A stretch of 64,000 bases of DNA from UTCHB3 sp964371075. Lineage in GTDB: Bacteria; Bacteroidota; Ignavibacteria; Ignavibacteriales; Ignavibacteriaceae. The position numbers and the translations under genes are program-made. Within the stretch, counting starts at the first letter, position 1. Every line of letters starts with the position of its first letter. The stretch covers positions 1 through 64,000 of the forward strand of contig CAYJKN010000008.1 of the NCBI GenBank assembly GCA_964371075.1. The letters run 5' to 3'. Below are positions 62,692 to 64,000 of this stretch, one piece after another. Below the pieces are notes generated by a model that saw nothing but the letters and a program-made list of their open reading frames with translations, did no database searches and was not told where the DNA came from.

Positions 62692-62811
62692 CATTTGATC
62701 AGTTGAAAAGCGATTAATAAAGACAAACGAGTGACAAAAAGTTGACTTTGTGTCTCGAGACTTTGTGATGTCGTAACAACATGGCTGATCCCCAAAACAT
62801 ACAAGGAAAAT

Positions 62812-64000
62812 ATGTTTAAAGAATTAGGAATCGAAGAGAGCATTATTAAAGCCATCACCGAATTGGGTTTTGAAACCCCGATGCCGGTACAGGAACAGGT
62901 GATACCTCTTCTCCTCGCAGATAACAGTAAAGATGTTATTGCTTTAGCACAAACCGGAACCGGAAAAACAGCCGCATTTGGCATACCGATACTTCAAAAT
63001 TTAGATGTAAACAAAAAACAGGTTCAGGTGCTGATACTTAGCCCAACCCGTGAACTTTGTCTTCAAATAGCTGATGATCTTGCAAACTACTCAAAATATA
63101 AAGAAGGCGTTAAAGTCGCCGCAGTTTTTGGCGGAGCAAGTATCGAAAGACAGATTAAACTCGTTAAGAATGGTGCACAGATCATTTCTGCAACGCCGGG
63201 CAGATTGCTCGATCTTATCAACAGAAAAGAGATCAATATCTCTGAAGTTGAAACTGTTGTTCTTGATGAAGCGGATGAAATGTTGAACATGGGTTTCAGA
63301 GATGAACTCGAAGCGATTTTATCTGAGACACCGGAAGACAAAAACATGCTTCTTTTCTCGGCTACCATGCCATCAGAGATCACAGGCATCATAAAAAGAT
63401 ATATGGAAAATCCGGTTGAAATAACAATCGGCAAAAAAAATTCAGGTGCAGAGAATGTTAATCATGTTTGTTTTATGGTTTATGCCAAAGACAGATATCT
63501 CGCACTAAAAAGAATAGTTGATTTTAATCCTGAGATTTACGGAATAGTATTTTGCAGAACCCGTAAAGAAACCCAGGAAGTTGCTGATCTTTTAATGCGT
63601 GACGGTTATAATGCCGATGCATTACATGGAGATCTCAGCCAGGCACAGCGTGATTCGGTAATGAACAAATTCAGAATTAAACACCTCCAGATACTCGTAG
63701 CAACCGATGTGGCTGCAAGAGGACTTGATGTTGACAACCTTACACACATTATCAATTACAGCCTTCCTGAAGAGATTGACCTCTACACCCACAGAAGTGG
63801 CAGAACAGGCAGAGCCGGGAAAAAAGGAACATCAATTGTTATCTCCAATCAAAAAGAGAAACATTTGATTACCAGAATTGAAAAACAACTCAACAAAAAA
63901 TTCACTTACGAAGAAATTCCAAACGGTAAAGTAATCTGTGAAAAACAACTTTTCCACCTTATTGACAGAATGGAAAAAGTTGAAGTTGATCATACTCAAA
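62812..64000 (+). CDS. DEAD-box RNA helicase (3' end outside the window)
   Basis: At least 396 codons; the gene continues past the window edge. ATG at 62812 after an AAGGA ribosome site. Motifs: Q motif (GFETPMPVQEQ, about 19-29), Walker A AQTGTGKT (46-53), PTREL (78-82), GG (107-108), TPGR (128-131), DEAD (D152-E-A-D155), SAT (183-185), then in domain 2 the ATDVAARGLDV and HRSGRTGRAG motifs. It unwinds RNA; DeaD/CsdA-type members help ribosome assembly and cold growth. The C-terminal domain that would sort it into a subfamily is not seen. The long structured leader suggests post-transcriptional control. Confidence 0.95.
   Translation, partial: MFKELGIEESIIKAITELGFETPMPVQEQVIPLLLADNSKDVIALAQTGTGKTAAFGIPILQNLDVNKKQVQVLILSPTRELCLQIADDLANYSKYKEGVKVAAVFGGASIERQIKLVKNGAQIISATPGRLLDLINRKEINISEVETVVLDEADEMLNMGFRDELEAILSETPEDKNMLLFSATMPSEITGIIKRYMENPVEITIGKKNSGAENVNHVCFMVYAKDRYLALKRIVDFNPEIYGIVFCRTRKETQEVADLLMRDGYNADALHGDLSQAQRDSVMNKFRIKHLQILVATDVAARGLDVDNLTHIINYSLPEEIDLYTHRSGRTGRAGKKGTSIVISNQKEKHLITRIEKQLNKKFTYEEIPNGKVICEKQLFHLIDRMEKVEVDHTQ

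Larger units (their letters stand above)
62460..62811 (+). other. Long structured leader of the RNA helicase gene
   Basis: 352 nt without a large ORF, holding several inverted repeats: GGAAATT/AATTTCC (62493-62509), TTAGAGA/TTTCTAA (62582-62599), TTACTTCT/AGAAGTAA (62621-62641), the terminator-like hairpin at 62665-62689, and near 62731-62755 a 10-bp stem with one mismatch. A 9-nt direct repeat GACTTTGTG occurs at 62744-62752 and 62759-62767. An AAGGA ribosome site lies just before the ATG at 62812. Confidence 0.65.

Noticed and set aside
1..64000. tRNA genes, insertion sequences, prophage or plasmid functions
   Set aside because: No tRNA-like sequence, transposase, integrase or replication gene was recognised anywhere in the window.

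Overview
The window looks like chromosomal DNA of an Ignavibacteria-type bacterium (Bacteroidota/Ignavibacteriota/Chlorobi group). Five proteins end in type IX secretion (T9SS) sorting domains of the NYPNPF-N kind, there is a bacterial geranylgeranylglyceryl-phosphate-type synthase, at least one promoter has the Bacteroidota TAnnTTTG -7 box, and the DNA is AT-rich. This assignment is inference; no 16S sequence is present.

Layout. 1-507: 3' end of an rRNA operon (23S end, 5S, terminator). 601-6454: two thioredoxin-fold proteins, two large paralogous T9SS-exported beta-propeller proteins and a small Cys-rich protein. 6522-23603: a prenyl-glyceryl-phosphate synthase, then a surface-glycan/glycosyltransferase region (four multi-membrane-segment proteins of GT-C type, a flippase, two cytoplasmic-type glycosyltransferases, a sugar epimerase) with a giant PorU-like C25 peptidase in its middle. 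23799-33691: housekeeping genes rplM-rpsI-rpsB-tsf / pyrH-frr-bamA-like / yicC-gmk-rpoZ-coaBC-type 4 UDG. 33831-36343: a universal stress protein and a cation/proton antiporter fused to a PTS IIA domain. 36395-41439: signal transduction (PAS kinase, response regulator, hybrid kinase) with two small secreted proteins. 41720-51177: two divergent sugar-type MFS transporters, a GNAT enzyme, a pseudo-NTPase, a PabB-PabC fusion, a Na+/solute symporter and a GH20 hexosaminidase. 51178-54914: a repeat-rich stretch with two T9SS cargo genes that share an almost identical 3' module. 54915-62459: an AddB-like nuclease, a small barrel protein, an M14 peptidase, an ECF sigma/anti-sigma pair and a UspA protein. 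62812-end: a DEAD-box RNA helicase, cut by the window edge, behind a long structured leader.

How they fit together. The T9SS theme links the cargo proteins to the PorU-like sortase/peptidase, which sits among genes for the kind of lipid-linked surface glycan to which such sortases attach cargo. The symporter and GH20 enzyme form an amino-sugar uptake and degradation pair. The rplM-tsf and pyrH-frr order is the usual ribosomal/translation block.

Most unusual signals: (1) a cluster of four short elements at 51399-51618, each a hairpin of different stem sequence followed by a conserved ATRTTYGTAGS box; (2) a 47-bp dispersed repeat, one copy of which supplies the stop codon of the AddB-like gene; (3) a 310-bp direct repeat covering the sorting domain and 3' untranslated region of two neighbouring T9SS genes; (4) a leader with a possible upstream ORF ending in a terminator-like hairpin ahead of the RNA helicase; (5) a pseudo-NTPase overlapping the folate gene. 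All coordinates, residue numbers and mismatch counts were obtained by eye.
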